Of a DNA stretch of 64,000 bases, positions 10,796 to 20,202 are shown one piece after another. The stretch spans positions 20,651-84,650 of the forward strand of contig SOER01000009.1 in the NCBI GenBank assembly GCA_021646405.1, read 5' to 3'. The translations under genes and the position numbers were made by a program. Under the pieces are notes generated by a model. It made no database searches. It was not told the origin of the DNA and saw nothing but the letters and a program-made list of their open reading frames with translations. Source of the DNA: Candidatus Loosdrechtia aerotolerans. GTDB lineage: Bacteria; Planctomycetota; Brocadiia; Brocadiales; Brocadiaceae. Numbering within the stretch: the first letter of the stretch is position 1; every line of letters starts with the position of its first letter.

Positions 10796-13039
10796 TCAAG
10801 GTCTGACCCTTTCTACCGGTAGAATAATCGAAATTTTCGTAAATTCTCCTTCAACGCTGTCAAAGTTAAGTTGACCATTATGATCATCTATAATATTATT
10901 ACAAACACTCAATCCTAACCCTGTTCCCTTTCCCTGCGGTTTTGTTGTAAAAAACGGATTCATTATTTTATCCCTTATATGGGCGGGTATGCCGGTACCG
11001 TGATCATAAAAGGTAATTTTTATAAATCTACGCTTATTAACCGTTATTTCTTCACTAAAAATTTCAAGGATTTTATTATCATGTGGTCCTGAATATTTTT
11101 GATTCAGGGCATATCGTGCATTATTGATGAGGTTCAGGAAAACCTGATGAATTTCCTGAACGTTTGCAAGTACTCCTGGCAAGTCTTTCGGTATAGTCAC
11201 TTTTAGCGTAATGCTTTCTTTCCGTAATTGTGCTTCTGTGAGGGTGAGGATATCAGGTAATATTTCCTGTATCCCCGTCAGGCTCTTTTCTTTTTTATCT
11301 TTAGTCCTGGCAAAGGAAAGAAGTTTACTAACAATTGTAGCAATGCGGTCCCCTTCTTTCACAATCCTACGGCCGAGATCTTTCTCCCTGCTCCCTTCAC
11401 TGCTTTTATTCAATAATATCTGGGCACAATTAATAACACCTGTTATGGGATTATTGATCTCATGAGCCACACCTGCCGCTAATTCACCTATTAATGCAAG
11501 ATGCCTCGATTGCTGTGCCTCCCTTTCCAGGTTTACTTTTTCGGTAATATCAATGTAAGAATCCAGGATACCGGTAATCTCACCCTTCTCATTTTTTATA
11601 GGGACTTTAATAGTATGAATAATGAGTTCTTGTCCATTTCTATTATATCTTATCTCTTCATCTCTTCTTTGTCCCGATTCTATAACCTCCCTGTCGATTA
11701 TTCTATATCTTTCAGAAATCTCCGCGGGGAAAAAGTCATAATCTGTTTTTCCGGTAATCTCTTCCGGCTGTATGCAAAAATCCTTTGCTAAGCTCTCATT
11801 ACAAGATATATATATTGAATCTCTGTTTTTGTGAGATATTCTTACAGGAAGATTGTCAATGAGAAGCCGGTACTTACTTTCACTGATACGCAGTGCTTCC
11901 GCAGTCCGTTTGATTTCATTGATTTTACTTGAAAGTTTTTCTGCCATGATATTAAAGCTATTGCTTAGCTTGCCAATTTCATCATTACGAATCATGTGAA
12001 TTCTGTAGTCTAAATCTCCTTTTGTAAATCTCTCTGCAGCATTCTTTAAATCCATAATAGGTCTTGATGTTGAAAAGGCAAAGGTACACCCAATACCCAC
12101 AACTACACCTATACAGACTACCCCTGAAATTATCACAACAGTATTTAACATCTTCAGAGATGCGAATGCCTCTGAAACGTCTATTTTTGCTACCAGTATT
12201 AAACTATATTCCGGTATATCCATGGCGGCACCAACAACAGGTATGTTTCTATAATCTAAATAGATGCCAACCCATTCTTTATTTCCTTTTTTGATCTTTT
12301 GAATTGGCGTTGTATTTATCATCTGGCTAAGTGGATGATTTTTTAAAAACCTTGATTCTGTAACCATCGTGGTATCTTTACTTACCAAATATACCTCACC
12401 GGTATTCCCCAACCCAACAAGGGATGTTACCATATCATTTAAGAATGAAAGGCTGAAGGTATTGATAATAACACCTATTGGCTTTGTATTATCATCAGGA
12501 ATAATTGGTGCTGAAATAGATATGCAACCGGTATCAAAATACGAAGAAAAATGCGGCTGACCTACAAAGGTTTTACCATTCCCTTTATTTATTCCCTGTA
12601 TGAACGCTTCTCTGTGGGATATGTTCCTGCCAATTAACTTTTCGTGAGTTGAAGAAATAATATTACCGGATTTATCCGCCACAGTTATCGCGATAAGGCA
12701 GGACTGATCCGGCACTTCATTCAGACTATTTAAAAGGTACTTATTTAAACTAGTAACTACATTTTGTTTGGAAACCTTATCATGGGTAATCATTTTACAT
12801 TTTTCTTCTATAAACCAATCGATACTGAGAGTAGAAGTAAGTATTTCTTCTCCATGTATACTATCGATGACGTGCAGTTTTTTTGATTGTGCCATCGCTT
12901 TTAAATCTTGAAAAGTATCGAATTTTAAATTGTACCTGGCATGAAAATAATATACGGTGGAAATGATTGCGATTGGTATAAGGGAAATAGAAAGACCGAA
13001 AGCAAGTATTTTAGCTTTAATTGATGGGAATATTTTCAT
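10796..13039 (-). CDS. Membrane sensor histidine kinase (dCache-HAMP-PAS-HisKA-HATPase)
   Basis: 747 aa. N-terminal transmembrane helix (about 10-30), a periplasmic Cache-like double sensor (about 35-290), a second helix (about 300-325) and a HAMP linker. A PAS domain follows (SKYRLLIDNLPVRISHKN; HTIKVPIKNEKGEITGILD). Next is the dimerisation and phosphoacceptor helix with GELAAGVAHEINNP, phosphorylated His526, then an HATPase with N box ([10 protein letters not shown]), DHGTGIP and GTGLGLSVCNNI. No receiver domain is fused and no response regulator is adjacent. It shares architecture and much of its sequence with the 1210-aa kinase at 54206-57838, so the two are paralogues. Confidence 0.93.
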   Translation of the reverse strand: MKIFPSIKAKILAFGLSISLIPIAIISTVYYFHARYNLKFDTFQDLKAMAQSKKLHVIDSIHGEEILTSTLSIDWFIEEKCKMITHDKVSKQNVVTSLNKYLLNSLNEVPDQSCLIAITVADKSGNIISSTHEKLIGRNISHREAFIQGINKGNGKTFVGQPHFSSYFDTGCISISAPIIPDDNTKPIGVIINTFSLSFLNDMVTSLVGLGNTGEVYLVSKDTTMVTESRFLKNHPLSQMINTTPIQKIKKGNKEWVGIYLDYRNIPVVGAAMDIPEYSLILVAKIDVSEAFASLKMLNTVVIISGVVCIGVVVGIGCTFAFSTSRPIMDLKNAAERFTKGDLDYRIHMIRNDEIGKLSNSFNIMAEKLSSKINEIKRTAEALRISESKYRLLIDNLPVRISHKNRDSIYISCNESLAKDFCIQPEEITGKTDYDFFPAEISERYRIIDREVIESGQRRDEEIRYNRNGQELIIHTIKVPIKNEKGEITGILDSYIDITEKVNLEREAQQSRHLALIGELAAGVAHEINNPITGVINCAQILLNKSSEGSREKDLGRRIVKEGDRIATIVSKLLSFARTKDKKEKSLTGIQEILPDILTLTEAQLRKESITLKVTIPKDLPGVLANVQEIHQVFLNLINNARYALNQKYSGPHDNKILEIFSEEITVNKRRFIKITFYDHGTGIPAHIRDKIMNPFFTTKPQGKGTGLGLSVCNNIIDDHNGQLNFDSVEGEFTKISIILPVERVRP

Positions 13040-13365
13040 TCTATAATTACTTCACTTTAATAAAGCATTGATTATTTTTTAAATTATCATATTTAATTAT
13101 TTTAACACATATATCCCAAAAGAAAAAGATTCTCAGTATTATAGAAACCTTAAAATGCAATGATTTAAACAGAAATTGAGGCCAGGAGAGGTTCTGAAGG
13201 TTTACGTATTTTCATTCAACTTATCAAGTATCATCTTTTTAACAGGATAAAAAGGAATAGTAACTTGGAAAGGAATGTTGATTGCTAAAATATTTATTGC
13301 GAATATATTTATAATGTCACTTTTTACTTCATTACTTTTAAGTACCTGTATGAAAGGAGGCAGAT
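13040..13365. other. Divergent promoter region, no gene
   Basis: AT-rich spacer between the divergently transcribed kinase and the cyclic-nucleotide-binding gene. It presumably carries promoters for both. A Shine-Dalgarno AAGGAGG lies just before ATG 13366. Confidence 0.4.
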
Positions 13366-13780
13366 ATGGCTGACTATTCACACAAGAAAACTTTTAAAAA
13401 GGGTGAAACTATTGTTAAGGAAGGACTGGAAAGTTATAATGTATATATTATAACGTCCGGTGAGGCAGAAGTCAGGAAAAGTTATTTAGGCGAGGAAGTC
13501 TGTGTTAATATCCTTAAAAAAGGTGCTGTCTTTGGCTTGCCTGCATTAATTACAAAATCAACGAGACGCGCCTCGGTAAGAGCATTAACAGATTTAGAGG
13601 TTGGCGTTATATACCACGATGATTTTATTAGACTTATGGAAGAGCTTCCAGCAGATGTAAAGAACGTAATCCATACTATGGTGGAAGAATTGGCCGGTGC
13701 TTATGAGTTATGTGCTGAATTAACGATTTATACAAAAATGCAATATACCATGTTATGTCAAGAGACAGAACAGATTTTAT
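13366..13780 (+). pseudogene. Cyclic-nucleotide-binding-domain protein, 3' truncated
   Basis: The first 110 residues or so form a cNMP-binding (Crp-like) domain: KKTFKKGETIVKEG at the N-terminus, GEEVCVNILKKGAVFG in the phosphate-binding cassette region, and RRASVRALTDLEVGVI. A start of a following helical segment is seen to about residue 135. The frame then runs on to 14133, but after about 13780 it reads antisense through unrelated sequence (Ser/Phe-rich, not protein-like). The natural C-terminus therefore appears to be lost where the accessory region begins. A good AAGGAGG lies upstream of ATG 13366. Whether a stable protein is made is unknown. Confidence 0.6.
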
Positions 13781-13784
13781 ATTG

Positions 13785-14045
13785 TAGAGTAAAACGCTGG
13801 CGTAGCGGCTTCAGGCTGAGGTTTGTGTTCCCCGTTTCTCTCCCTATTTCCAGCGCCTTCTCATCAGTAGGGTCGCGGACTGGCGCGGTACTCAAAAGCC
13901 CGTTTCCAGCAAGTATATCTCCCTTCTCAGGTCCTGCAGCCTCATGGACGTCTTTATCATCTTTCACTGTGCTTAAGGTACTACTCGGTTGTCCGACTAC
14001 TTACAAAGCATCGTTTCCCGCTTCGCTTTTTCCTTATAGGGTCAC
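13785..14045 (-). mobile_element. Possible group II intron 5' fragment
   Basis: On the minus strand, starting near 14045, the sequence begins gtgaccctataagg and continues with gcgaagcgggaaacgatgc, then agtcggacaaccgagtag and tacc. This style of text fits the 5' end and domain I of bacterial group II introns (GUGnG start). No reverse-transcriptase gene and no domain V were found, so it would be a 3'-deleted remnant. Assignment rests on resemblance only. An open frame inside (13758-13967, minus) is not convincing as a protein. Confidence 0.35.
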
Positions 14046-14087
14046 TTATTCTATCCAACAGAAACTTTCCTTCTTGCCATCGCTTGA

Positions 14088-14186
14088 TCATAAACCAGCT
14101 TCAATAATCCGCTCGGCGATCTCTTTGGCATGAAGAGGCTTTCCTGCTTCCTTCAATATCTGTCCGGCTGCGTCTTGAACGTTCAT
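14088..14186 (-). pseudogene. HARE-HTH domain fragment (32 aa)
   Basis: Encodes 32 residues starting MNVQDAAGQILKEAGKPLHA and continuing with KEIAERIIEAGL, then TGA. This is the first helix pair of a HARE-HTH (winged-helix) domain, a module associated with chromatin proteins and bacterial restriction systems. The rest of the domain is missing; a one-base shift keeps the frame open for about 15 more codons. It is the last piece of the restriction operon before the possible intron fragment, so it was probably a full gene that was cut. Confidence 0.5.
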
Positions 14187-14232
14187 AGCGTAACTCCCTA
14201 TCCTGTATTCATTAAAAATTTCCGCTTCATGA

Positions 14233-14958
14233 TCACACCATGCTGAGTTCCAGTTTGTGTTTTATCTTCTCCCATCCCGGGATGACAGCGTCGAGGAGCT
14301 TATAAAATTCGGGGCTATGATCATGATATTCCAGGTGACACAGCTCATGCGTGACAACATAGTCAATGCATTCTTTAGGTGCTCTGATCAGGTCTGTATT
14401 GAGGGTTACTGTGCCCTTGTCTGAAAGGCTGCCCCACCTTTTTTGCATTCGCTTAATGGATAGTTTAGGCTTGCCAATGCTGAGACCATTGAATTTCTGC
14501 CAACAGCGATCCATACTCTCCGCAAATTGCAGCTGAGCTTTTTCCGAATACCATTGATTTAAAAGTTTTCTGGCAGTATCCGAAGTCGGCTCGTTCCGGC
14601 AAGTGATTTGAAAAAAGCCGCGAGATAATTTAACGGAGTTTTCTGGTCCCTCGGCTAACTTTAAGCGGTATTGCTTTCCAAGATACAGGTGGGTCTCACC
14701 GTTCACGTAACATCGATCAGGCGTCTTTGGATTAAACTGCTTGAAATAATTCAGCTGTCTGAGAATCCAACGAGCTCTTTTTATAATTTTCTTTTCTATT
14801 AGCGCGATGTCTGATTGCACGGGCGCTTTGACAATAACGGTACTGTCAGGATGCACTGCAATTTCCATCGTTTTTCTGTCACAATAGAATAGACTGAAAT
14901 CAATGGTCTTTCGCCCGTAAACAACCGAGTGTCTGTCGTTATGGTTTAATGCCTCCAT
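14233..14958 (-). CDS. YgjP/SprT-like M48-type metal-dependent hydrolase (DUF45)
   Basis: 241 aa. The C-terminal half has the zinc-binding motif THELCHLEYHDHSPEFY with His204, Glu205 and His208, preceded by KRMQKRWGSLSDKGTVTLN, typical of YgjP-type (WLM/DUF45) proteins. This family often lies directly downstream of hsdR in type I restriction loci; its role there is unknown to me. The ATG overlaps the hsdR stop (TAATG), so translation is coupled to hsdR and it belongs to the same operon. Confidence 0.88.
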   Translation of the reverse strand: MEALNHNDRHSVVYGRKTIDFSLFYCDRKTMEIAVHPDSTVIVKAPVQSDIALIEKKIIKRARWILRQLNYFKQFNPKTPDRCYVNGETHLYLGKQYRLKLAEGPENSVKLSRGFFQITCRNEPTSDTARKLLNQWYSEKAQLQFAESMDRCWQKFNGLSIGKPKLSIKRMQKRWGSLSDKGTVTLNTDLIRAPKECIDYVVTHELCHLEYHDHSPEFYKLLDAVIPGWEKIKHKLELSMV

Positions 14959-17900
14959 TAGTTATAACTCCTGTGCTTTGCCACCTGCAGCACCTTTTCA
15001 ATGATCTCATCCATCTGATCAAGCGACAATTCGATGCCTCTTTCTGTTTTGAGTTCATCATAGAAATAATCGTCGATCTCGTTAAGCGCTTGTTTTTGAG
15101 CATCTTCATCATCCCAGAAATGAACTTTTTTGTGTTTTTCCAAAATGTCATGAATTACAATTGCCGTATCTGCCGTAGCGGATTCAAGGTCTTCTTCACT
15201 TAATTCGTGTTTTTCAAGGAAAGGCTTAAGCACACCAAAATAAGCCATGGCATCTTCATTGCCGGAAAGTTTATCAGGTATATCGTCATGCACCTTGCCA
15301 ACGACCTTATTACGAATGTCCACGACTTTGTTAAGATAGTCCAGATCTGATATCCTCTTAGCCCTGAAGTCCTCAATCGCCTGCTGGATCAGCTTTGAGA
15401 ACTTCTCGTAAAACGCAGGGTCTTCATCCATCTTTTCCGTAATAACTCTCTTCGTTGCGTGCGCAATCGTATCAGCCTTGGAGGCCGTGGTTTTCTTAGT
15501 TTGATATACCCCTTGCTCCTCTTTGACTTGATTAAACATTTTATCGTCAAAGATATTGACCGGTTCATTCAGCTGAACAACCTCATTGGCTTGAATGTGA
15601 GTATCCAACAGTTTTTTGATTTTTGGCTCGTAATCCCGGTAATCAACTGCCTCAGCATATCTCAATTTGACAGACGCCTTGAGTGACTGAAACTTCCGAA
15701 GGTCTGCCTTGTATCTGGACAACGTTTTTTCATCGGTTTCGGTCAGGAATTTTTCGGAAGAGAGTGCGATACCGAGATTTTTCCCAAAATCTGAAAGACG
15801 GCTATAAAACTCTTCTCTCAACTCATCATCGGCGAGCAACACTTCATAGGCTTCTTCATCCTGGGAATGCTTAACCGTTTTGAATAGATCCCAGAGATCG
15901 GAATACCGGCCCGGCAGCTTCTCTATTTCGCTATTAATGGATGTCAGAGTGCCAACAAGGTCGGATTCATCGAATCCTTCAAACGCGCTATACATTGTAA
16001 GCGCTTTATCAAGTTCACCGAGGACACTTGCATAGTCGACAATAAAACCGAACTCCTTGCCTTCATGAAGACGATTGACCCGCGCAATTGCCTGAAGCAG
16101 CGTGTGCTCTCTAAGTACCCTGCACAAATAGAGGACCGCGTTTCGTGGGGCGTCAAAACCTGTCAACAGCTTATCAACGACAATAAGAATTTCCGGATCA
16201 CTACCGTGTTTAAACTGGTTGATGAGCTGCTTGGTGTATTCTTCTTCACTGCCATAGCGCTTCATCATTTTTTGCCAGAATTTTACGACCTCATCAGTTG
16301 TCTCATCATCGGCTTCTTCATACCCTTCACGCATATTCGGCGGCGAGATAACAACCTCAGAACTGACAATATCTATTTCATTCAGATAAGCGTTGTACTT
16401 GAGCGCGGATGCTTTATTCGGAGCCACCAACTGCGCTTTGAATCCTGTTCCCTGCCAGTTGGAGCGGAAGTGTTCGCTGATATCAAAGGCTCTCATGTAT
16501 ATGACCTGATCGGCTTTGTTCAGCATTTCCGCTCGTGCATATTTCCGTTTCAGGTCCGCCTGCTGTTCCTTGGTCAACCCTTGTGTGTGTCGCTCAAACC
16601 ACAGATCAACAGCCGTCTGATTTTGCGTCATCTCTACATGCCGCCCCTCATACAGAAGCGGAACAACCGCACCGTCTTCAACGGCCTGTGTAATTGAATA
16701 ATGGGGCTCCACCAGTTCACCGAATTTGACGAAGTTGTTCTTTTCCTTCTTTAAAAGTGGAGTACCGGTAAATCCTAAATAACAGGCATGAGGAAACATC
16801 TGTTTCATCCGTACTGAAAAGGAACCAAACTGGGTACGGTGACTCTCATCCACAAGAATGAAAATGTCGGGGGATTCATCCTGATATTTCTTTACCGCAT
16901 ACGCCTTGTCGAACTTATGAATGAGGGTTGTGATAATGCCTGATTTCTTTTCAGCGACCAGCTCCAGCAGGTTTCTCCCCGAGGTCGCACGGTTCGCTTC
17001 AAGGCCACAGGCTGCAAAGGTGTTCCCCAGCTGCTTATCAAGGTCGTCACGGTCTGTCACAAGAACAATTCGAGGATTCAAAATTTCAGGATCCAAAGCC
17101 AGGTTTCTTGCGAGCATCACCATAGTCAGGGATTTTCCGGAACCCTGAGTGTGCCAGATCACACCGCCTTTACGTGAGCCAGTGCTGTCAAAATGCTTTA
17201 CCCGATTCAGTGTAGACTTGATGACGAAATACTGCTGATAACGAGCAACCTTTTTGATACCCCCATCAAATACCGTAAATTTCCAAGCCAACTCCAAAAG
17301 TCTTTCCGGACGGCAGAGGGAGAAAAGAGCCTTGTCCTGTTCGGTTACAAGTCTGCTGCCGTTTAAGGCTTCCGGCTTAGCATCAAAGGCAGTTGAAATT
17401 CTGGCTATAACATCCCCGGCAAGCGATTTGTTTACCACTGCCGCAAGTTTTTCAAACTCACGTTCACCATTATCCATCTGAGGCTCTTTCCATACACCCC
17501 AGAATTTCGCAGCGGTTCCCGTTGTTGCGTACATGGCGCTGTTTTTATTCAGAGCCAACACCATCTGGCTGTAGATGAAGAGTTTCGGGATATAGTCATC
17601 GTTCTGATTTCTGATCGATTGCGAAACTGCCTGTTCCACCTCAACCTGCGGCGCTTTACATTCAATCACGCAAAACGGAATACCGTTGACGAAGAGAACA
17701 ATATCCGGCCGGGCGGTTTCTATTGATCGTGAACGTTCAACACTGTATTCGACCGTTACGTGAAACTTGTTGCGACGGGAATTGCGCCAGTCGATATAGT
17801 TCATGTTGAAACTTTTAGAATTACCCTCAATAGTCTGCTCCATTGCTGTCCCGAGAGTGATCAGATCGTAAATGGCTTCATTCGTCTTCAGCAGCCCGTC

Positions 17901-18161
17901 ATATTTAATGTTTTTCAGCTTCTGGATAGCGGACTGAACATTTTCCTCACTGAAGAGATATTCACTCCCTTTGTAACGGATGCGGTTTATTTCTTTGAGC
18001 TGGTTACGCAGAATGTTTTCCAACAAAACATTGGAGGTTCGGCCCTGCCTTTCGCGGAGTGCTTCTGCCGGTGCCAAAAATTCAAATCCCAGGCCAATCA
18101 AAAGCTGCAAAGCCGGGATTTGAGAAAGATGCTTTTCGTTTATCTGAAACTTACTCATCAT
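14958..18161 (-). CDS. hsdR: Type I restriction enzyme R subunit (HsdR)
   Basis: 1067 aa, normal length for HsdR. It is the motor and nuclease subunit of the R2M2S complex. The N-terminal PD-(D/E)xK nuclease is seen as RPDIVLFVNG ... VIECKAP (about residues 150-172). The superfamily 2 translocase has TQGSGKS with GSGK at 340-343, DESH at 438-441 and FTGTPLL. A later motor motif is QAIARVNRLHEGKEFGFIVDY. The C-terminal helical region binds the methylase. The start overlaps the end of the TIR-SLOG gene by 11 bases, with ggaggag before two ATG codons (18161 or 18158). The reading frame is intact. Confidence 0.96.
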   Translation of the reverse strand: MMSKFQINEKHLSQIPALQLLIGLGFEFLAPAEALRERQGRTSNVLLENILRNQLKEINRIRYKGSEYLFSEENVQSAIQKLKNIKYDGLLKTNEAIYDLITLGTAMEQTIEGNSKSFNMNYIDWRNSRRNKFHVTVEYSVERSRSIETARPDIVLFVNGIPFCVIECKAPQVEVEQAVSQSIRNQNDDYIPKLFIYSQMVLALNKNSAMYATTGTAAKFWGVWKEPQMDNGEREFEKLAAVVNKSLAGDVIARISTAFDAKPEALNGSRLVTEQDKALFSLCRPERLLELAWKFTVFDGGIKKVARYQQYFVIKSTLNRVKHFDSTGSRKGGVIWHTQGSGKSLTMVMLARNLALDPEILNPRIVLVTDRDDLDKQLGNTFAACGLEANRATSGRNLLELVAEKKSGIITTLIHKFDKAYAVKKYQDESPDIFILVDESHRTQFGSFSVRMKQMFPHACYLGFTGTPLLKKEKNNFVKFGELVEPHYSITQAVEDGAVVPLLYEGRHVEMTQNQTAVDLWFERHTQGLTKEQQADLKRKYARAEMLNKADQVIYMRAFDISEHFRSNWQGTGFKAQLVAPNKASALKYNAYLNEIDIVSSEVVISPPNMREGYEEADDETTDEVVKFWQKMMKRYGSEEEYTKQLINQFKHGSDPEILIVVDKLLTGFDAPRNAVLYLCRVLREHTLLQAIARVNRLHEGKEFGFIVDYASVLGELDKALTMYSAFEGFDESDLVGTLTSINSEIEKLPGRYSDLWDLFKTVKHSQDEEAYEVLLADDELREEFYSRLSDFGKNLGIALSSEKFLTETDEKTLSRYKADLRKFQSLKASVKLRYAEAVDYRDYEPKIKKLLDTHIQANEVVQLNEPVNIFDDKMFNQVKEEQGVYQTKKTTASKADTIAHATKRVITEKMDEDPAFYEKFSKLIQQAIEDFRAKRISDLDYLNKVVDIRNKVVGKVHDDIPDKLSGNEDAMAYFGVLKPFLEKHELSEEDLESATADTAIVIHDILEKHKKVHFWDDEDAQKQALNEIDDYFYDELKTERGIELSLDQMDEIIEKVLQVAKHRSYN

Positions 18162-20202
18162 GCTCCTCCATTTCTTTGCACTTACTGGTAGAAGCTAATG
18201 TTTTTAGACCCTTTAGAACAAGATGCACACACTCATCTACAAAAGGGGATGCCATTAATCGCTGATAATCGTCTGAATTAAGACCGGAAGAGCGTGCTAA
18301 ATCCTCAATAGACATGCTCTCTAAAATGGATTTGATTTCTGTATAGTCAGCATTCTGATTATCCTGTTTGGCTTTTTTCTGAAGTTCAAAATACCCGCCG
18401 TTATTAGTAATTTGCCAGTGTTCAGTAATGGGCTCAGCAAGAGACTTATCCGTAATTGTTTTGCAAACTTCTCCAACCACGCCCCCAAAAGCGCCGAGCA
18501 AAAAGATTGGTTTGTTTTTTTTTATTGAAATAATTATCTCTTCAAGAACTCCCGGCATCTTTCCATGATAGCCCGCAAGTTTGCCACCGGTACATATGCG
18601 TGCATGAGAGGTATCAATAGATTTTTCTCGCATCTGTGTAAGGCAACGAGACCATACATATTTATTTTCCGTTCCACTTGGAGCTATGAAGGCATCCTTA
18701 TCTATGTCTTTTTTAATATCACTTGGAATATTATGCTCAATAGATTTAATGACGCCGCTATACTTAGCTCGCCAAGCAACAATTTCTGGATCTGATATAT
18801 ACAGAGGCCAAGCCAAATGATTCTCGACATGAATATTCTCAGTATTGAGTCGGGTCTTTAGTGCAATAGCTTCGTCGAGTATGAATTGCGTGAATCCGTC
18901 TTTGCGAAGATCGCCCCCATAAATAATCGTTCCCGCTCTGGCAAGAAGGTGTCTTGCCAGATCTTGGGACAATCTCTTTAGGTGGTCAGGATGTAAATGG
19001 TGTGTTGAATAATTACCCGTAGGATTATCAGAGATGGAAATGCCTATTCGCCAATTGTCCAAAACCCCATCTTCAGCTCTGCTCCATAAGGGAGTAAATG
19101 CATCAACCTCAAAATGAGAAAGCCAATCTGCTTCCTCTGAATAGAGCGAGGGCTCGGGGTAACAAACTTTTTGTTTTCCACTATTTTCTAACTCGATTAC
19201 CTGACGGATCTCTGGCGGCCTTGAAATTATGGTGCAGTCATTATCAATCCAGTTCTGACTCTTATAGTATTCGAGAGATTTTTTGGCATGATGGTGGCGT
19301 ATCGTTTCAAGAATAGTAGCAATCAAGACACGTAATATATCAGGCTCACTTATCGGAGTGTCCGGTGACACATGCACACAGGGCACATTAGAGCCAGCAG
19401 GGAAAACCCTGTCTTCAAAATCTTGAAGGCAGTCCACCGCAATGATTGGCCGCTGATGTTGTTTAGCGCAAAGGATTTCTCTCTGGCACCAATACCTGGA
19501 GGAATATGCATCACTTCCTATCGCAACCAACGTGGATTCTTTTATGTGTTTAATAATTTCTTCGTCAAATTTAAATCCCGGAGATATTTCAGTCGCATCA
19601 AAGAAACGCGACATATTGGTATTATCGATGAATTTATAGATTGATTCAGCATGGAGGCGGCCAGTCTCTCCAGCTTTTGCATGACTTAAAAAAATCTTTA
19701 TTGACGAACGCTTGCCATGATCTTCTGCACCAATTTCAACAAAACCATGCCTGAATATTTCATGAGCCATGGCCAGCACAGCCCGCTGCTCTCTCAAATC
19801 CCCCAACCATTCGTATGATCTCAGGAAATTTAGATTTTTGAGGTTGCCGTCACCATGTCCTAATCCATCTTTATCAATGGCTATTGGGACCGCCCGTGAT
19901 GTGTTCGATAACGAAAGTTGATCGATGTAAGATTTCCATGCCTCCCGCCCTAACGTATTTACGCTTGCGAACACAAATACAATGTCTTTTGCAGCCTGCT
20001 GTTCAGGCGAATGCAATGGCGGCTGGCTTGGATTTTCTGAACTATAGAAAAATAAAGGTATATTTAATCCCCGAGAAAACGGACGGTCTACATCACGAGC
20101 AAAGCTGGATCTAACGGAGTCAAGAATTTTTTCAACGGACTTTTTATCTGCCGGGTTCCAAATGAAATGTATAGCCAAGGGTGGTTTGTATTCTGTTGTC
20201 AT
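18151..20202 (-). CDS. TIR-like / TIR / SLOG protein, candidate NADase effector
   Basis: 683 aa from ATG 20202, which overlaps the stop of the preceding gene (TGATG); the frame stays open to 20220. Residues 1-160 look like a degenerate TIR-like fold (IHFIWNPADKKSVEKI; KDIVFVFASVNTLG; VPIAIDKDG). Residues 166-300 form a clear TIR domain (SIKIFLSHAKAGETGR; FDATEISPGF; SSRYWCQREI) with the putative catalytic Glu242 in WCQRE. Residues 384-575 match a SLOG nucleotide-binding domain (IIYGGDLRKDGFT at 426-438, CTGGKLAGYHGKMPG at 537-551, FLLGAFGG at 567-574). A helical tail follows. SLOG domains sense TIR-made nucleotides in Thoeris ThsA, so this may be an effector that consumes NAD when bound by a signal from the neighbouring TIR proteins. 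That role is inference. Confidence 0.8.
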   Translation of the reverse strand: MTTEYKPPLAIHFIWNPADKKSVEKILDSVRSSFARDVDRPFSRGLNIPLFFYSSENPSQPPLHSPEQQAAKDIVFVFASVNTLGREAWKSYIDQLSLSNTSRAVPIAIDKDGLGHGDGNLKNLNFLRSYEWLGDLREQRAVLAMAHEIFRHGFVEIGAEDHGKRSSIKIFLSHAKAGETGRLHAESIYKFIDNTNMSRFFDATEISPGFKFDEEIIKHIKESTLVAIGSDAYSSRYWCQREILCAKQHQRPIIAVDCLQDFEDRVFPAGSNVPCVHVSPDTPISEPDILRVLIATILETIRHHHAKKSLEYYKSQNWIDNDCTIISRPPEIRQVIELENSGKQKVCYPEPSLYSEEADWLSHFEVDAFTPLWSRAEDGVLDNWRIGISISDNPTGNYSTHHLHPDHLKRLSQDLARHLLARAGTIIYGGDLRKDGFTQFILDEAIALKTRLNTENIHVENHLAWPLYISDPEIVAWRAKYSGVIKSIEHNIPSDIKKDIDKDAFIAPSGTENKYVWSRCLTQMREKSIDTSHARICTGGKLAGYHGKMPGVLEEIIISIKKNKPIFLLGAFGGVVGEVCKTITDKSLAEPITEHWQITNNGGYFELQKKAKQDNQNADYTEIKSILESMSIEDLARSSGLNSDDYQRLMASPFVDECVHLVLKGLKTLASTSKCKEMEEHDE

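Noticed and set aside
13758..13967. Minus-strand 69-aa frame
   Set aside because: Falls inside the intron-like text and lacks a credible family.
13781..14133. Continuation of the cNMP frame to 14133
   Set aside because: The translation after about 13780 is Ser/Phe/Pro-rich and reads opposite the possible intron text; it is not protein-like.
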